From an uncultured Clostridium sp. (GTDB lineage Bacteria > Bacillota > Clostridia > TANB77 > CAG-508), in the NCBI GenBank assembly GCA_900552555.1, contig URZW01000002.1, positions 1 through 64,000 on the forward strand: a stretch of DNA of 64,000 nt. The letters are read 5' to 3'. Shown here piece after piece: positions 61,511-64,000 of the stretch. The notes under the pieces are model-generated. The model was given only the letters and a program-made list of their open reading frames with translations. It did no database searches and was not told where the DNA came from. Positions within the stretch are counted from its first letter, which is position 1; the number at the start of each line of letters is the position of its first letter. The translations under genes and the position numbers were made by a program.

Positions 61511-64000
61511 ATGAGTTTACGAATAATTTATGGAAAATCAGGTAGCGGTAAAAGTGAATACTGCTTTAAAGAAATAGCAAAACTTGTAAAAACAGAAAAG
61601 AAAATATATATAATAACACCAGAGCAATTCTCGTTTACGGCAGAAAAAAAGTTGATGGATGCAATTGACACAAAAGCCGTAATAAATGCAGAAGTGCTAA
61701 CAATTTCACGAATGGCACACAGGGTATTACAAGAATTAGGTGGAAACACAAAAACTCAATTGACTAAGTGTGGTAAGTCAATGCTTATTTATTCAATATT
61801 AAATGAAAATAAAAGCAATCTAAAATTCTTAAGTAAATCTGACGAAAATATTGATTTATCAATGACTGCAATTACTGAGTTTAAAAAGCATGGTGTTTTG
61901 CCAGAAGATTTAAAACAAGAAATTGATAAAACAGATGACCAATATTTAAAAACAAAATTGAATGATATGTTTTTAATTTACAGCAATTTTGAGCAAAAGT
62001 TGCAAGGTGAATATATTGAAGACACAGACTTATTAACAATATTAAGCAATATTATTGAAGATACTAACATTGTTAAAGATAGCCTTATTTATATAGATGA
62101 ATTTTCAGGTTTTACATACCAAGAATATGAAGTGCTAAAAAAATTCATTAAACTTGCAAAACAGGTTACAATAACAGTATGCACAGATAGTTTAGAGCCA
62201 AGCCTAAAACCAGACACAGACATATTTTATCCAAATAAAGTTACGGTTTCTAAAATAATGAACATGGTAAAAGATGAAAAACTAAAGTTAGAAGAGCCTA
62301 TACATCTAACTAATTTGCCACGTTTTAAAACTGAAGAATTACAATATTTAGAGGAAAATATTTTTAATAATAGAACAAAAAAATATGATAAAAAAGTAGA
62401 AAATATCAAACTATTTTTGGCTAAAAATCAATATTCAGAAATTGAAAATGTCGCAAAACAAATTACTAAACTTGTAAGAGATAAAAAATTAAGATATAAA
62501 GATATTGCAATTATTACAAGAAATATTGATACATATTCAAGTTTGATAAGAAGTATTTTTGCACAATATGATATTCCTGTTTTTATAGATGAAAAAAGAG
62601 ATTTGAACCAAAACATAATAGTTCAATATTTGCTTTCAATATTTGAAATTTTCAGTAACAACTTTTCAAAAGAAGCGGTTTTCAATTACTTAAAAATAGG
62701 ATTTTCTGACATAGAAAATGACGATATTTTTAAATTAGAAAATTACTGTACAAAATGGGGAATAAAGCACAATAAGTGGAAAAACGATTTTACATATGGC
62801 ATAAATGATGAGAACAAAGAAGAAATTGAATATCTAAATAGATTAAGAAAACAAATAATAGAACCATTATTAAAATTAAAAAGTAATTTTGGAACTGTTA
62901 AAGAAACAACAAAAGCAGTATATGAATTTATGCAAGAGCAACAAATAGAAGAAAAAATAAACTCAAAAATAAATGAGTTGCAAGAGTTAGGACAAATTGA
63001 TTTAGCTAATGAATATATTGCAAGTTATAAAATAATTTTAGATATATTTGATGAAATGGTTTTAATATTTGGAGATGAAAAATTAAGCATTGCAAAATAT
63101 ATGCAAATATTGAAAACTGGACTAAAAAATAGTGAATTAGGCAAAATACCGGGAACACAAGATCAAGTAATTGTAGGTGATGTAGAAAGGTCAAGAAGTC
63201 ATAAAGTAGACACTATTTTCATAATAGGCCTAAATGATGGAAGTTTTCCAAGCATTAATAAAGCAGAAGGTTTTTTCGGAGACAAAGACAGAGAAATTTT
63301 AAAACAAGATGGAATTGAACTGGCAAATGGAACAATAGAAAATCTATACGAAGAAAACTTCAATATTTATAAAGCCTTCACAACTGCAGAAAAACAACTG
63401 TATTTATCATATGCATCATCAGAAACAGAAGGAAAATCACTAAGGCCATCAATGATGGTAAATAAAATTAAAAAATTATTTCCAGAAATAAAAGAAGAAA
63501 GTGATGTAATCAACAAAAATTATGAAATAACAAACAAAAATATGACATATCAAGAACTTTTAGAAAATATATCAGAACTAAAAAATGGAAATAAAATAGA
63601 CGATATTTGGTATACAATTTATGAATATTATAAAAATCAAAATGAGTGGTATTCAAAGGTACAGCAAGATTTGCAAGGAATTGATTATACAAATATTCCA
63701 GAGAATATCAACAAAAAAACAATAGAAAAATTATATGGAAACACGCTAAATGCAAGTGTATCAAAATTAGAAAAATTTGCACAATGTCCATTTTCATATT
63801 ATTTGCAATATGGCTTAAGACTAAAAGAAAAAGAAGAATTGAAAGTGCAAAATTTTGATACAGGCTCATTTATGCATGAGACAATAGATGAATTTTTCAA
63901 AAAAGTAAAAAATGAAAATATCAGTCTTCCAGAATTAGTAACAGATGAAGAAAAAGTACAAAGCCTAGTAGATGATGTTGTAGAAGAAAAACTAGATATG
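61511..64000 (+). CDS. addB: ATP-dependent nuclease subunit AddB (cut by window end)
   Basis: 830 codons are visible from ATG 61511 (behind AAAGAAAGTGAG) and the frame is open to the window edge; full AddB has about 1,150 residues. Walker A YGKSGSGKSEY (about 7-17) opens an inactive-helicase-like domain; YIITPEQFSFTAEKKLM and ISRMAHRVL are typical. VQNFDTGSFMHETIDEFF near the edge starts the RecB-type nuclease domain. Cys759 in FAQCPFSYYLQYGL is the first ligand of the 4Fe-4S cluster that staples the nuclease domain. With AddA it resects double-strand breaks, like RecBCD. addA should follow downstream. Confidence 0.95.
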   Translation, partial: MSLRIIYGKSGSGKSEYCFKEIAKLVKTEKKIYIITPEQFSFTAEKKLMDAIDTKAVINAEVLTISRMAHRVLQELGGNTKTQLTKCGKSMLIYSILNENKSNLKFLSKSDENIDLSMTAITEFKKHGVLPEDLKQEIDKTDDQYLKTKLNDMFLIYSNFEQKLQGEYIEDTDLLTILSNIIEDTNIVKDSLIYIDEFSGFTYQEYEVLKKFIKLAKQVTITVCTDSLEPSLKPDTDIFYPNKVTVSKIMNMVKDEKLKLEEPIHLTNLPRFKTEELQYLEENIFNNRTKKYDKKVENIKLFLAKNQYSEIENVAKQITKLVRDKKLRYKDIAIITRNIDTYSSLIRSIFAQYDIPVFIDEKRDLNQNIIVQYLLSIFEIFSNNFSKEAVFNYLKIGFSDIENDDIFKLENYCTKWGIKHNKWKNDFTYGINDENKEEIEYLNRLRKQIIEPLLKLKSNFGTVKETTKAVYEFMQEQQIEEKINSKINELQELGQIDLANEYIASYKIILDIFDEMVLIFGDEKLSIAKYMQILKTGLKNSELGKIPGTQDQVIVGDVERSRSHKVDTIFIIGLNDGSFPSINKAEGFFGDKDREILKQDGIELANGTIENLYEENFNIYKAFTTAEKQLYLSYASSETEGKSLRPSMMVNKIKKLFPEIKEESDVINKNYEITNKNMTYQELLENISELKNGNKIDDIWYTIYEYYKNQNEWYSKVQQDLQGIDYTNIPENINKKTIEKLYGNTLNASVSKLEKFAQCPFSYYLQYGLRLKEKEELKVQNFDTGSFMHETIDEFFKKVKNENISLPELVTDEEKVQSLVDDVVEEKLDM

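Noticed and set aside
1..64000. tRNA, rRNA, tmRNA, T-box leaders or CRISPR arrays
   Set aside because: No GGTTCGA-type T-arm, rRNA segment, T-box motif or regularly spaced direct repeats were found on reading both strands; this is by eye, not by covariance model.

Overview
The window is a very AT-rich bacterial chromosome segment. It reads as an endospore-forming, anaerobic member of the Clostridia (Firmicutes). Support comes from the sporulation genes spoIIID and yabG with the neighbouring veg, a SpoVD-type PASTA penicillin-binding protein, a bifunctional AdhE, sortases, A/T-ending codons, strong Shine-Dalgarno sites with frequent TTG/GTG starts, and many U-tailed intrinsic terminators. No rRNA, tRNA, CRISPR array or intact insertion sequence was found. 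Close species cannot be assigned from the sequence alone.

Layout. 1-2 kb: the 3' end of a surface-type protein whose C-terminus looks like the variable region of a diversity-generating retroelement, then a broken Rpn-family transposase/nuclease remnant. 2-6.4 kb: HD-domain protein, ruvA, rarA, two half-length TSUP permease genes and small proteins. 6.4-16.5 kb: a Cys-rich protein, an unknown membrane protein, and an 8.4 kb gene for a cyclic-glucan-synthase-like enzyme (GT84 plus GH94 modules). 16.7-22.9 kb: metallo-beta-lactamase-fold hydrolase, coaD, an orphan OmpR-type regulator, a PF00882-like protein, an Rpn-family protein with an altered active site, and a SpoVD-like PBP. 23.5-27.3 kb: comM-dprA(frameshifted)-yraN, then rsmA. 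27.4-30.7 kb: cell-envelope genes (sortase, M15-like/peptidoglycan-binding protein, XRE regulator, M23 peptidase). 30.9-36.3 kb: adhE, an unknown protein, a RelQ-type alarmone synthetase and a patatin with foreign-looking composition. 36.5-39.6 kb: the dnaG-rpoD macromolecular-synthesis operon. 39.7-48.5 kb: MscS channel, a two-component system, a sortase with its thioester adhesin, a WG-repeat protein and a second patatin. 48.8-55 kb: cysteine desulfurase, FAD oxidoreductase, an orphan small gene, a winged-helix/PD-(D/E)XK nuclease, spoIIID, veg and yabG. 55.4-64 kb: rnc, an Elp3-like radical SAM protein, a YitT transporter-like protein, a tandem-GGDEF protein, an OGG-type glycosylase and the start of addB.

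Functional themes are DNA repair and recombination (ruvA, rarA, comM, dprA, ogg, addB), envelope and cell-surface building (sortases, M23, M15-like, PBP, cyclic glucan synthase, adhesins), sporulation, and signalling (ppGpp, c-di-GMP-type domains, two response regulators).

The most unusual structures are: (1) a candidate retroelement-diversified C-terminus at about 1.1-1.23 kb; (2) three intergenic copies of a long nested palindrome (23.0-23.5, 48.5-48.75 and 54.9-55.3 kb) with a conserved core but copy-specific, almost perfectly paired outer arms, and two smaller hairpins built on the same plan; (3) a repeated design in which a hairpin plus U-tract, or a hairpin hiding the ribosome-binding site, abuts the start codon of four genes; and (4) two secreted or membrane proteins that appear to begin with the rare start codon ATT.
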